From: Pseudomonas sp. CBZ-4
GTDB lineage: Bacteria > Pseudomonadota > Gammaproteobacteria > Pseudomonadales > Pseudomonadaceae
Assembly: GCF_000346755.1 (NCBI RefSeq)
Contig: NZ_ANNV01000031.1
Coordinates: forward strand, 1-64,000
DNA length: 64,000 nucleotides
Direction: 5' to 3'
In this document: positions 37,165 through 45,975 of the stretch, one piece after another
Layout: every line of letters begins with the position of its first letter
Position numbering within the stretch: position 1 is the stretch's first letter
The notes under the pieces: generated by a model
Databases searched by the model: none
Seen by the model: only the letters and a program-made list of their open reading frames with translations
What the model was told of the DNA's origin: nothing
Position numbers and translations under genes: made by a program

Positions 37165-38226
37165 TTGCGCGTCCTGGTAATCAAGACCTCATCCCTGGGC
37201 GACGTGATCCACGCCTTGCCGGCACTCACCGACGCTGCGCGGGCGATCCCGGGCATTCAGTTCGACTGGGTGGTGGAAGAAGGCTTCGCCGAGATTCCCA
37301 CCTGGCACCCGGCGGTCGACAAGGTGATCCCGGTGGCGATTCGCCGCTGGCGCAAAAACATCTGGCAGACCATCAAGAGTGGCGAATGGCGGCGCTTCAA
37401 GCAGCGTGTCCAGGCGACCAAGTACGACCTGGTGATCGACGCCCAAGGCCTGCTGAAAAGCGCCTGGCTGACCCGCTACGTGCGTGCGCCCGTCGCCGGT
37501 TTCGACAAGAACTCGGCCCGCGAGCCGATGGCCGCACGCTTCTACTCCCGACGCCTGGCCGTGGCCCGTGGCCAACACGCGGTGGAGCGCCTGCGCCAAC
37601 TGTTTGCCGTGGCCCTCGGTTATGACCTGCCCAAGGGCTTGGGTGACTACGGCCTGAGCGTCGAAAAACTGCTCGGCCTGCCGCCGAAAAAACCCTTCGT
37701 CCTGCTGCTGCACGGCACCACCTGGGACACCAAGCACTGGCCCGAAGCCTACTGGCGCGAGCTGGCCGAACGCATGGGGCGCTTGGGGGTGGACGTGAAA
37801 CTGCCATGGGGCAACGCCGCCGAAAAAGCCCGCGCCGACCGCCTGGCCCACGGCCTGGCGAACGCCGAAGTGCTGCCCAAGCTGAACCTGGCCGGCGTCG
37901 CCCGCGTGCTGGCTGGCGCCCGCGCCTGTGTGGCGGTGGACACCGGCCTCGGTCACCTGGCCGCCGCGCTGGACGTGCCGACCATTTCCCTGTTCGGCCC
38001 CACCAACCCGGGACTGACCGGCGCTTATGGCAAGGGTCAGATTCACCTGGGCAGCGACTTCCCCTGCGCGCCCTGCCTGCAAAAGCACTGTACCTATCAA
38101 CCGACGGCCGACGACCTGCGTCGGTTCGACCTCAAGCGCGAGTCGCCTCTGTGCTTCACGCGCCTGAACCCTGAGCGTGTGGCCAGCCGACTGAGCACGT
38201 TGTTATTGGCTGAGGAGCTGCACTGA
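37165..38226 (+). CDS. waaC: ADP-heptose:LPS heptosyltransferase I
   Basis: A 353-residue GT9 enzyme that adds the first heptose to Kdo. The start is TTG 37165, giving MRVLVIKTSSLGDVIHALPAL; GAGG lies 9 bases upstream and the codon sits one base after the waaF stop. An in-frame ATG at 37054 exists but overlaps waaF by 110 bases and reads non-family sequence. Other motifs are LLHGTTWDTKHWPEAYWRELA and ACVAVDTGLGHLAAALDVP. Its stop overlaps the waaG ATG. Confidence 0.95.
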   Translation: MRVLVIKTSSLGDVIHALPALTDAARAIPGIQFDWVVEEGFAEIPTWHPAVDKVIPVAIRRWRKNIWQTIKSGEWRRFKQRVQATKYDLVIDAQGLLKSAWLTRYVRAPVAGFDKNSAREPMAARFYSRRLAVARGQHAVERLRQLFAVALGYDLPKGLGDYGLSVEKLLGLPPKKPFVLLLHGTTWDTKHWPEAYWRELAERMGRLGVDVKLPWGNAAEKARADRLAHGLANAEVLPKLNLAGVARVLAGARACVAVDTGLGHLAAALDVPTISLFGPTNPGLTGAYGKGQIHLGSDFPCAPCLQKHCTYQPTADDLRRFDLKRESPLCFTRLNPERVASRLSTLLLAEELH

Positions 38227-39350
38227 TGCAACTGGCTTTCGTTTTGTACAAATACTTCCCCTTCGGTGGCTTGCAGCGCGACTTCATGCGCATCGCCCTG
38301 GAGTGCCAGCAGCGCGGCCATCAGATCCGCGTGTACACGCTGATCTGGGAAGGCGACATCCCGCCCGGCTTCGAAGTGCTGGTGGCGCCGGTCAAGGCGT
38401 TCTTCAACCATCGGCGCAACGAAAAGCTCAGCGCCTGGATGGCCGCCGACCTGGCCAAGCGCCCGGTGGATCGCCTGATCGGCTTCAACAAAATGCCCGG
38501 CCTGGACGTGTACTACGCCGCCGACGGCTGCTTTGAAGACAAGGCACAAAACCTGCGCCATTCGCTGTACCGCTACTTTGGCCGCTACAAGCACTTCGCC
38601 GAGTACGAGCGCGCGGTGTTTGCCAGGGACGCCAAGACTGAAGTCCTGATGATTTCCGAAGTGCAGCAGCCGCTGTTCATCAAGCATTACGACACGCCGC
38701 TGGAACGCTTCCACCTGCTGCCGCCGGGCATCGCCCAGGACCGTCGCGCGCCGCCGAATGCGGCTGAGATCCGCGAGGGTTTCCGCAAGGAGTTCAACCT
38801 CGGTGACGACGACCTGCTACTGGTGCAGATCGGCTCCGGCTTCAAGACCAAGGGCGTCGACCGCAGCCTCAAGGCCGTGGCCGCGCTGCCGGCGGAGCTG
38901 AAAAAACGCACGCGCCTGTTTGTAATCGGCCAGGACGACCCCAAGGTATTCCAACTGCAAAGCGCCACGCTGGGCTTGGGGGACAACGTGCAGTTCCTCA
39001 AGGGCCGCAGCGACATCCCGCGCTTCCTGCTGGGCGCCGACCTGTTGATCCACCCGGCGTACAACGAAAACACCGGCACCGTGTTGCTCGAAGCCCTGGT
39101 GGCCGGGTTGCCGGTGCTGGTCTCGGCGGTGTGTGGTTATGCCCACTACATCGCTGAGGCCGACTGCGGCAAAGTGCTGGATGAGCCGTTCGAACAAACG
39201 CAGCTCAACAGGTACCTGGCGCAAATGCTCAGCGACACTGCACAGCGCGCGGCCTGGGGCCGCAATGGGTTGGCCTTCGCCGAGACGGCCGACCTCTACA
39301 GCATGCCGCAGCACGCTGCGGATGTGATTCTGGCGGAGCCGAAACGATGA
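38226..39350 (+). CDS. waaG: LPS core UDP-glycosyltransferase WaaG
   Basis: A 374-residue GT4 transferase that adds the first hexose (GalN in Pseudomonas, Glc in E. coli) to HepII. It begins MQLAFVLYKYFPFGGLQRDF and carries LLVQIGSGFKTKGVDRSLKAVAALP and the donor-binding HPAYNENTGTVLLEALVAGLPVL with the two conserved glutamates. Overlaps waaC by one base (TGATG) and waaP by four (ATGA), consistent with coupled translation. Confidence 0.96.
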   Translation: MQLAFVLYKYFPFGGLQRDFMRIALECQQRGHQIRVYTLIWEGDIPPGFEVLVAPVKAFFNHRRNEKLSAWMAADLAKRPVDRLIGFNKMPGLDVYYAADGCFEDKAQNLRHSLYRYFGRYKHFAEYERAVFARDAKTEVLMISEVQQPLFIKHYDTPLERFHLLPPGIAQDRRAPPNAAEIREGFRKEFNLGDDDLLLVQIGSGFKTKGVDRSLKAVAALPAELKKRTRLFVIGQDDPKVFQLQSATLGLGDNVQFLKGRSDIPRFLLGADLLIHPAYNENTGTVLLEALVAGLPVLVSAVCGYAHYIAEADCGKVLDEPFEQTQLNRYLAQMLSDTAQRAAWGRNGLAFAETADLYSMPQHAADVILAEPKR

Positions 39351-40153
39351 AGTTGATTCTTGCCGAACCGTTCAAGACGTTATGGGCCGGGCGTGATGCC
39401 TTCGCTGAAGTCGAGAAACTGCAAGGCGAAGTATTCCGTGAGCTGGCGGCGCGGCGCACATTGCGCACCGTCGTCGAAGGCCGTCCGTATTTCGTGAAGA
39501 TCCACCGTGGCATCGGCTGGGGCGAGATCTTCAAGAACCTGATCACCGCCAAGCTGCCGGTACTCGGCGCGGGCCTGGAGTGGGCGGCGATCCATCGCCT
39601 GCAAGCCCTCGGCGTGCCGACCATGACCGGTGTGGCGTTTGGCGAAAAGGGCAGCAATCCGGCGGACCAGCACTCGTTCATCATCACCGAAGAGCTGGCG
39701 CCCACCGTCAGCCTCGAAGACCTGACCATCAACTGGGTCGCCGAACCGCCGGCGCCGGCATTGCGCCATGCACTCACCGCCGAGCTGGCGCGCATGGTCG
39801 GCGATATGCACCGTGGCGGCGTGAACCATCGCGACTGCTACCTGTGCCACTTCCTGCTGGACACTGCGCAGCCCATCGATGCGAAAAACATCAAGCTGTC
39901 GGTAATCGACCTGCACCGCGCCCAATTGCGTCACCATCTGCCGCTGCGCTGGCGCGACAAGGACCTGTCCGCGCTGTACTACTCGGCGCTGGACATCGGC
40001 CTGACCCGGCGCGACAAGCTGCGGTTCCTCAAGGGCTACTTCCGCCAGCCGCTGCGCCAGATCCTCGCCGAGCAATCGGCGTCCCTGAGCCTGATGCAGC
40101 GCAAGGCCGACAAGCTCTACGCACGCAAGCAACGATACGGGGATGCGATCTGA
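39347..40153 (+). CDS. waaP: LPS core heptose(I) kinase WaaP
   Basis: A 268-residue kinase-fold protein that phosphorylates HepI; this phosphate is essential for outer-membrane integrity in P. aeruginosa. The catalytic loop reads VNHRDCYLCHFLLD with the Asp present, and the metal-binding Asp is in SVIDLHRAQL. FVKIHRGIGWGEI holds the ATP-binding Lys. Overlaps waaG and the next kinase gene by 4 and 1 bases. Confidence 0.95.
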   Translation: MKLILAEPFKTLWAGRDAFAEVEKLQGEVFRELAARRTLRTVVEGRPYFVKIHRGIGWGEIFKNLITAKLPVLGAGLEWAAIHRLQALGVPTMTGVAFGEKGSNPADQHSFIITEELAPTVSLEDLTINWVAEPPAPALRHALTAELARMVGDMHRGGVNHRDCYLCHFLLDTAQPIDAKNIKLSVIDLHRAQLRHHLPLRWRDKDLSALYYSALDIGLTRRDKLRFLKGYFRQPLRQILAEQSASLSLMQRKADKLYARKQRYGDAI

Positions 40154-40887
40154 TGGCGGGTTGGAACCTGGAACCGGCCTACGCCAACCTCGCGGAAGAT
40201 TTTGGCAGCCTTGAGGCGGTGTTCGCGCTGCAAGGCGAGCAGTTGACCCACGACCCGCTGTCGGAAGTGATCCGCGTCGAGCGCGGCGGGGTCAATTACT
40301 ACGTCAAGCGCTACACCGGCGCCGGCAAGGGCTTGCGCCGTTACCTGGGCAAGCCACGGGTCAAGTCCGAATGGCAGAACCTCAAGCGCTTCGCCAAGTG
40401 GGGCATTCCCACCGCCGACGTGGTTGCCTGGGGGCTGGAGCGCAAAGGCCTGGCGTATGACCGTGGCGCGATGATCACCCGTGAGTTGCCACGCACCGAA
40501 GACCTGTCGGTGCTCGCCGACCGCGACGACGCGCGCCTGCACGATCCCAAATGGGTCGATGCGGTCAGCCGCCAGCTCGCCGAATACACGCGCACCATGC
40601 ATGACCACAACTTCACCCATAACGACTTGAAGTGGCGCAACCTGCTGATCGACGACCAGCAGACCCTGTACCTGATCGACTGCCCCAACGGCGCTTTCTG
40701 GCGCGGGTTCTGGCTCAAGTACCGCATCACCAAGGATCTGGCCTGCCTGGACAAGGTGGCCAAGTATCACCTGTCGGCCACCCAGCGCCTGCGTTTCTAC
40801 ATGCAATACCGTCAGCGCCGGCACCTGAGCGCGTCGGACAAACAGCGGATTCGCCACGTGGTGAAGTTTTTTGAGGGGCGCGAATGA
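40153..40887 (+). CDS. wapP: LPS core kinase, WapP-like
   Basis: A 244-residue kinase of the InaA/Kdo-kinase group. NYYVKRYTGAGKG carries the ATP-site lysine, FTHNDLKWRNLLI is the catalytic loop with its Asp, and LIDCPNG supplies the second metal ligand. In P. aeruginosa the gene after waaP (WapP) is thought to phosphorylate HepII; the substrate here is inferred from position. ATG 40153 overlaps the waaP stop by one base, and a much longer open frame upstream is antisense-like noise within waaP. Its end overlaps the next kinase by four bases. Confidence 0.85.
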   Translation: MAGWNLEPAYANLAEDFGSLEAVFALQGEQLTHDPLSEVIRVERGGVNYYVKRYTGAGKGLRRYLGKPRVKSEWQNLKRFAKWGIPTADVVAWGLERKGLAYDRGAMITRELPRTEDLSVLADRDDARLHDPKWVDAVSRQLAEYTRTMHDHNFTHNDLKWRNLLIDDQQTLYLIDCPNGAFWRGFWLKYRITKDLACLDKVAKYHLSATQRLRFYMQYRQRRHLSASDKQRIRHVVKFFEGRE

Positions 40888-41636
40888 CTGACTTCCTGGC
40901 GGTCGAGGACCGTGCGCTGCTGGAGCGCCACGGCCTGGCCACGTTTGACGCGCTGTGGGCCAAGCAGCTGGACGCGGTGGACGAGCCGAACACCAGCCGT
41001 GGCGGCTGGAGCAGCGTGTTTCGCCTGGAGCTCGACGGCCACGGCTACTACCTCAAGCGCCAGAGCAACTACCTGACGCGCAGCCTGCACCGGCCGTTTG
41101 GCGAGCCGAGTTTCTCCCGCGAATTCCGCAATATCAGCCGCTACCGCAAGCTCGGTATCCCGGCGCTGCAGGCGGCGTTCTACGGCGAGCGCAAGGTGGC
41201 CGGTGAGCACCGCGCGATGCTGCTGACCCGCGCCCTCGACGGCTGGAATGACCTGGATTCACTGCTCGACGAGTGGCCACAACTGAGCGATGCCCAGCAC
41301 GGCGCGATCCTGCTGGCGTGCGGGCAACTGGCGCGTCATCTGCACAGCGTCGGCCAGGTGCACGGCTGTTTTTATCCCAAGCATATTTTCCTGCAGGCTA
41401 CCGGCGACGGTTATGCCGCGCAGTTGATCGACCTGGAGAAAACCCGCCCGCTGCTGTTCGGCTGGCGTGATCGGGTCAAGGATTTGGAACCGTTGTTGCG
41501 CCGCGCACCACAATGGTCTGATGCGCAGGTGCGCCAACTGTTGGCGGCGTACCTGGATCAACCCGAGGACAGCGCGCTGGTCGCCACGTGGTACCAGCGC
41601 CTGAGCGCCCGTCGTAGCCACAAGGAAAACCGTTGA
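40884..41636 (+). CDS. wapQ: LPS core kinase-like protein, WapQ-like, altered catalytic loop
   Basis: A 250-residue kinase-fold protein. HGYYLKRQSNYLTRSLH resembles the ATP-binding Lys segment, and YAAQLIDLEKTRPLLF the metal-binding loop. The catalytic loop reads VHGCFYPKHIFLQ: where WaaP has HRD this protein has HGC, so the usual catalytic Asp is missing. It may use another residue or be a pseudokinase partner. Overlaps both neighbours (ATGA upstream, TGATG downstream), inside the core operon. The symbol follows P. aeruginosa order and is from memory. Confidence 0.8.
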   Translation: MTDFLAVEDRALLERHGLATFDALWAKQLDAVDEPNTSRGGWSSVFRLELDGHGYYLKRQSNYLTRSLHRPFGEPSFSREFRNISRYRKLGIPALQAAFYGERKVAGEHRAMLLTRALDGWNDLDSLLDEWPQLSDAQHGAILLACGQLARHLHSVGQVHGCFYPKHIFLQATGDGYAAQLIDLEKTRPLLFGWRDRVKDLEPLLRRAPQWSDAQVRQLLAAYLDQPEDSALVATWYQRLSARRSHKENR

Positions 41637-43075
41637 TGCGTTTGTCCGAGCTGAAAACTGCCGGCCGTACTCCCACGTTGCCACTGACGATCGAGTTGGC
41701 CGATGCGGCGGGTCCTGGCCAATTGCAACTGCTCAGCCTGTTGCGCGTGTTGCCGGGTGAGCGTTATGTCGGCGCAGCGGTATGGCGCGGGCGCCCGGTG
41801 CTGGCCAAGTTGTTGGTGGGCAGCAAGGCGGCGCGGCATTTTCAGCGTGAACTGAGCGGCGTGCGCCTGCTGGCCGAACAGGGCCTGACCACGCCGCAAC
41901 TGCTGGCCGATGGCTTGCAGGATGGTGAGGGCGGCTGGCTGCTGTTCGACTTTATTGACGGTGCGCAAAGCCTGGCGGATGCCTGGCACGCCGTCGAAGG
42001 TTTGCCGCCGCTGGCCGACGAACAAACCGCCGTGCTCGCCGAAGCGCTGGGCGCGATCGCGCAGATGCACGCCAAGGGCTTGTGGCAGGAAGACCTGCAC
42101 CTGGACAACCTGCTGCGCCGGGACGGCAAGCTGTATTTGATCGACGGCGCGGGGATTCGCGTCGAGGAGGCGGGCAAGCCGCTGTCACGCAGCCGCGTGC
42201 TGGAGAACCTCGGGGTGTTTTTCGCCCAGTTGCCGAAAAACCTCGCACCGTTCACCGAGGAGTTGCTGGTGTACTACCTGCTGAGCAACGGCGAACACGC
42301 CTTGCCGCTGGAGGCCCTGGAAAAACAGGTGCGCAAGGTCAGTGCGTGGCGATTGAAGGACTTCTTGAGCAAGGTTGGCCGCGAGTGCACGCTGTTCAGC
42401 GTGTTGCGCGGGCCGTTTGCCTTGCGTGCGATCCGCCGCGACGAAGAAGCGGCGATGCTGCCGGTACTGGCGCAGGCCGATGCCTTGCTCGACCAGGGTC
42501 ATCTGTTCAAGACGGGCGGCGCGGCCACGGTGGCCAAGGTCGACGTGGCAGGCCGCCCGCTGGTGATCAAGCGCTACAACATCAAGGGCTTCGCCCACTG
42601 GCTCAAGCGCTTCTGGCGCCCGAGCCGGGCCTGGCATTCCTGGCGCGAAGGCAATCGCCTGGCATTCCTCGGCATCGCCACCCCCAAGCCGCTGGCGGTG
42701 CTGGAAAAGCGTTTTTTCTGGCTGCGCAGCCGGGCCTACCTGATCACCGAGCACCTGGCAGGGCCGGACATCATCGAGCGTTTTGCGCCTTACGTTGAAC
42801 AGGGCGATGCGCCGGAAAACGAACTGCTGGCCCTCGACCACCTGTTCGCCGAGCTGATCCGCGAGCGCATCAGCCATGGCGACTTCAAGGGGCACAACCT
42901 GTTCTGGGACACGGACCGCTGGTCGCTGATCGACCTGGATGCCATGCGCCAACACAGCAGCGACGCCAGCTTCGCTCAGGCGTACGCCAAGGATCGTGCG
43001 CGGTTTATGCGTAATTGGGCGCAGGACTCGGCGTTGTACAAGCTCATCGATCAGCGCTTGCCAGCGCAAGTCTGA
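41636..43075 (+). CDS. Tandem kinase-fold protein of the LPS core operon
   Basis: A 479-residue protein with two kinase-like halves. The first (about residues 1-225) has GLWQEDLHLDNLLRR and LYLIDGAGIR; the second (about 245-479) has ATVAKVDVAGRPLVIKRYN, ISHGDFKGHNLFWD and WSLIDLDAM. Both catalytic loops retain Asp. Corresponds by position to P. aeruginosa PA5006. A fused pair could phosphorylate two positions or use one half for regulation. Starts at ATG overlapping the wapQ stop. Last gene of the waaF-led operon; a REPIN array follows. Confidence 0.85.
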   Translation: MRLSELKTAGRTPTLPLTIELADAAGPGQLQLLSLLRVLPGERYVGAAVWRGRPVLAKLLVGSKAARHFQRELSGVRLLAEQGLTTPQLLADGLQDGEGGWLLFDFIDGAQSLADAWHAVEGLPPLADEQTAVLAEALGAIAQMHAKGLWQEDLHLDNLLRRDGKLYLIDGAGIRVEEAGKPLSRSRVLENLGVFFAQLPKNLAPFTEELLVYYLLSNGEHALPLEALEKQVRKVSAWRLKDFLSKVGRECTLFSVLRGPFALRAIRRDEEAAMLPVLAQADALLDQGHLFKTGGAATVAKVDVAGRPLVIKRYNIKGFAHWLKRFWRPSRAWHSWREGNRLAFLGIATPKPLAVLEKRFFWLRSRAYLITEHLAGPDIIERFAPYVEQGDAPENELLALDHLFAELIRERISHGDFKGHNLFWDTDRWSLIDLDAMRQHSSDASFAQAYAKDRARFMRNWAQDSALYKLIDQRLPAQV

Positions 43076-43102
43076 CCGCGGTCGAAATGTAGGAACAGAT
43101 CA

Positions 43103-43609
43103 ATGTGGGAGCGGGCTTGCCCGCGAAGGCGGCAGATCGGTGTGCACATCAGCGCCTGATACACCGCTATCGCAGGCAAGCCAGCTCCCACACAAGCCAA
43201 ACCTGCGTCCTGCCGCCAGTTCCTGATGTATGCAGATCCAAATGTGGGAGCGGGCTTGCCCGCGAAGGCGGCAGATCGGTGTGCACATCAGCGCCTGATA
43301 CACCGCTATCGCAGGCAAGCCAGCTCCCACACAAGCCAAACCTGCGTCCTGCCGCCAGTTCCTGATGTATGCAGATCCAAATGTGGGAGCGGGCTTGCCC
43401 GCGATAGCGGCGTGTCAGCTTGCACATCAGCGCCTGATATACCGCTATCGCAGGCAAGCCAGCTCCCACATAAGCCAAACCTGCGTCCTGCCGCCAGTTC
43501 CTGATGTATGCAGATCCAAATGTGGGAGCGGGCTTGCCCGCGAAGGCGGCAGATCGGTGTGCACATCAGCGCCTGATACACCGCTATCGCAGGCAAGCCA
43601 GCTCCCACA
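43103..43609. repeat. Tandem array of four REPINs, 139-base period
   Basis: A 139-base unit (one REPIN plus a linker reading AAGCCAAACCTGCGTCCTGC...) is repeated with starts at 43103, 43242, 43381 and 43520; the last copy stops after its REPIN. Copies are almost identical, except the third, which differs in the inner spacer (ATAGCGGCGTGTCAGCTT). The array fills the 551-base gap between the tandem kinase and the TonB receptor, and no gene is seen in it. As the period is not a multiple of three, open frames across it are spurious. Confidence 0.95.
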
Positions 43610-43626
43610 TTTGATTTGTGGTGATT

Positions 43627-45714
43627 TTAGAATGTGTATTCGGCACCGGCACCGGCGTACCACGAGCGGCCGGGGGCGGCTTCGTAGTAGCGGTTGTTGC
43701 TGTCGCCGACGATCACCGAGCCGACGTACTGGCGGTCCAGCAGGTTGTCCAGGCGCAGGGTCTGGTGGAAGGTCCAGTGCTCGACCTTCTGTTCGAAGCG
43801 CGCGCGCCAGTTGAAGACGCTGTAGGCCGGCGCGGCGCGCTGGCTGTTGGTGTCTTCGACGTAGACCTTGCTGCGGTACATGCCTTCGATCGCGGTGCTG
43901 ACCCAGTCGCGGGGCTTCCAGTTGAGTTCGGCGAACAGGGTGGTTTGCGGCACGCCGGGGAGGTAGTTGCCCTTCTCGATAGCCTTTCCGCTGTTGCTGA
44001 AGTCACTGTCGTAGGTGGCTTGCAGGCGGGTGTAGGCGAGGTTGGTGCTCCACTGTTCGCTGAGTTGGCTTTCGATGCCCAGTTCGAAGCCGCGGCGCAG
44101 GGTGCGGCCAACGTTTTGGTAGCTGGTGCGACCCTGGAGCGATTGGCTGACCACCAGCTCATCTTCTGTGGTGATCTGGAATACCGCCGCGTTGATCCGT
44201 GTGTTGTTCAGCTGCGCCTTCAGGCCCATTTCATATTGAGTGCTTTCAGACGGTTTAAGGCCGAAGTTGAAGCCTTCGACATTCCCCGGCGCGTAGGCCA
44301 ATTCAGCCTGGGTAGGCGTTTCAAAGCCTTTGCCTGCGCTGACGTAGCCGTGCAACTGCGGCGTGAAAGCGTACATCACGCTCATCGACGGGGTGTTTTT
44401 CTGATAGGTCTTGTTGCCGCTGGCGTCACCGTTACTCAGGTACTGATCGTCAACGTCCAGCTCCATGGTGCTATGGCGCACGCCGGCTTGCAGGGTCCAG
44501 TTGCCCAAGGCCCAGTTGGCTTGAATATAGGGATCAAGGCTACGCGCGGTGTCGATTTCATCACGACGTAGCTGGCCTTTTACACCGAGGGTCGTGCCGC
44601 TGTAGTTCTGATAGCCATGCCGGCTGTCTTCGCTTTGATCGAAGTCCAGGCCGGTGATGATCATCAGCTCGCCCGGTGCACTCTCGATGGGCTGCATCCA
44701 GCGCACGCTGCCGCCGTAGAACTTGCGGTCGAATTGCACGACGCCACCGCCGCGCTCGTTGGCTGGTGTGCCTTTGGGGATCGACAGGTACTGAATCACA
44801 CTCCGCCGCCCCGTATACGCATTCACCTGCAAGGTCGCATCGCCGATGTACCGCTCGTAATTCATCCCCAATTGCTGATGATCAATGCTTTTACGCGTGT
44901 TGTACGTCAGCGCCCCGGCCGCCACCGAACGCGGATCTGCCTTGTACGCCTCCCACGTCTGCCCCAACGGATCCTGCGTCCCGTTCTGCTCCAGGCTGCT
45001 GTAGATCAGCGCCAGCTTGCTGTCGTCATCCGGCTGGAAGTTGAGCTTGGCAAACGTCTGGTCGCGCCGTGCGCTGCTGTGGTCGCGGTAGCCGTCGGTG
45101 TCCATGCGCGAGGCGTCGAGCACGAAACCCGCGCCGTTGGCGGCGCCTTCGGCGGTCAGGTGGTTCTTGCTCATGCCGTCGCTGCCCACCAGGGTCTCGG
45201 CGCCGATGCGCGGCGGGCCTTCGCCGTCGCGGGAGAACATCTGGATCACGCCGCCGGCATTGCTGCCGTACAGGGTGGCCGCCGGGCCGCGCAGCACTTC
45301 GATGCGCTCGGCGGTGTCGAGGTTGAACGTGGCCGCCTGGCCCTGGCCGTCCGGGGTGCTGGCGGGGATGCCGTCGGCGATCAGCTTGAGGCCGCGCACG
45401 CCAAACGCCGAGCGGGCGCCGAAGCCACGGGACGAGATTTGCAGGTCCTGGGCATAGTTCTGGCGGTTCTGCACCACCAGGCCGGGGACGCGGGACAGCA
45501 CTTCGGAAGCATTGATACCGAGCTGGCCATCGCTGATCTGCTCGCGGCTGATGGCGTCCACCGAGTACGGCAGGTCAAACGTCGGGCTGGCACTACGCGA
45601 GCCGGTGACGACGCTGGGATCGAGCACCAGCGGCGAATCGTCGCCCATTGCCGCGCTGCAAAAACCGAGCATGCCGGCCATAAAGGTGAAGTGAACGGGA
45701 CCCACAATTTTCAT
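43627..45714 (-). CDS. TonB-dependent outer-membrane receptor, YncD/PqqU-like
   Basis: A 695-residue TonB-dependent transporter. It has a signal peptide (MKIVGPVHFTFMAGMLGFCSAAMGDD), a TonB-box region and plug with ISSRGFGARSAFGVRGLKLI and IEVLRGPAATLYGSNAGGVI, then a 22-strand barrel ending in the C-terminal Phe (EYTF). The ISSRGFGARS...GIPASTPDGQG stretch is close to E. coli YncD (PqqU), which imports pyrroloquinoline quinone, so PQQ or a similar small cofactor is a possible substrate; iron chelates are the alternative. There is no N-terminal signalling extension. ATG 45714 gives the signal peptide; a GTG at 45765 is also in frame. Confidence 0.85.
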   Translation of the reverse strand: MKIVGPVHFTFMAGMLGFCSAAMGDDSPLVLDPSVVTGSRSASPTFDLPYSVDAISREQISDGQLGINASEVLSRVPGLVVQNRQNYAQDLQISSRGFGARSAFGVRGLKLIADGIPASTPDGQGQAATFNLDTAERIEVLRGPAATLYGSNAGGVIQMFSRDGEGPPRIGAETLVGSDGMSKNHLTAEGAANGAGFVLDASRMDTDGYRDHSSARRDQTFAKLNFQPDDDSKLALIYSSLEQNGTQDPLGQTWEAYKADPRSVAAGALTYNTRKSIDHQQLGMNYERYIGDATLQVNAYTGRRSVIQYLSIPKGTPANERGGGVVQFDRKFYGGSVRWMQPIESAPGELMIITGLDFDQSEDSRHGYQNYSGTTLGVKGQLRRDEIDTARSLDPYIQANWALGNWTLQAGVRHSTMELDVDDQYLSNGDASGNKTYQKNTPSMSVMYAFTPQLHGYVSAGKGFETPTQAELAYAPGNVEGFNFGLKPSESTQYEMGLKAQLNNTRINAAVFQITTEDELVVSQSLQGRTSYQNVGRTLRRGFELGIESQLSEQWSTNLAYTRLQATYDSDFSNSGKAIEKGNYLPGVPQTTLFAELNWKPRDWVSTAIEGMYRSKVYVEDTNSQRAAPAYSVFNWRARFEQKVEHWTFHQTLRLDNLLDRQYVGSVIVGDSNNRYYEAAPGRSWYAGAGAEYTF

Positions 45715-45788
45715 CAGATAACCAGGTAAGGTGCGGCAAACGCGGGATTCTAGCGATTCTGTCACTGTTTAACGAATCCTCCGGCTGC

Positions 45789-45818
45789 GACTTTAGAACC
45801 GTCCGACCTGACTTTAGA
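45789..45818. promoter_or_regulatory. Direct repeats 21 bases apart upstream of the receptor gene
   Basis: GACTTTAGA occurs at 45789 and 45810, two helical turns apart on the same face. On the receptor strand they read TCTAAAGTC and precede a -10-like TAGAAT (45752-45747). This looks like a pair of activator half-sites. I saw no Fur-box-like sequence here. Confidence 0.35.
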
Positions 45819-45852
45819 CCCATTCCCCCTGTTTGCAGCGATCAACGTGCCG

Positions 45853-45884
45853 TTAACAGCTCCCCACTGCTTTTAAGCTATAAT
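45853..45884 (+). promoter_or_regulatory. Probable promoter of the carbamoyltransferase operon
   Basis: A perfect TATAAT (45879-45884) lies about 92 bases before the GTG start. TTAACA (45853-45858) is a possible -35 but the 20-base gap is long, so the -10 element is the main evidence. Confidence 0.45.
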
Positions 45885-45975
45885 CCCGCCCTTTAGCTGT
45901 TTCCTGCCCAGGCGGGAAGCACACTTTTTCGCGGCGTAACCCGCTTGCATGCAGACTAAAAGAGGCTAGACCCCT

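Noticed and set aside
39580..40152. Upstream extension of the wapP reading frame
   Set aside because: The extension runs through waaP in another frame and reads Arg/Pro/Ala-rich noise. ATG 40153 is at the operon junction.
43103..43609. CRISPR array
   Set aside because: The repeats are long palindromic REPINs with conserved linkers, not short repeats with unique spacers, and no cas genes are present.
43100..43814. Open frames with repeated GAGLPA/SQLPH peptides across the REPIN array
   Set aside because: They are translations of the tandem REPINs. The 139-base period shifts frame each unit, so no stable protein repeat exists.
45715..45975. Fur box upstream of the TonB-dependent receptor
   Set aside because: No GATAATGATTATC-like 19-base palindrome was found in this gap.
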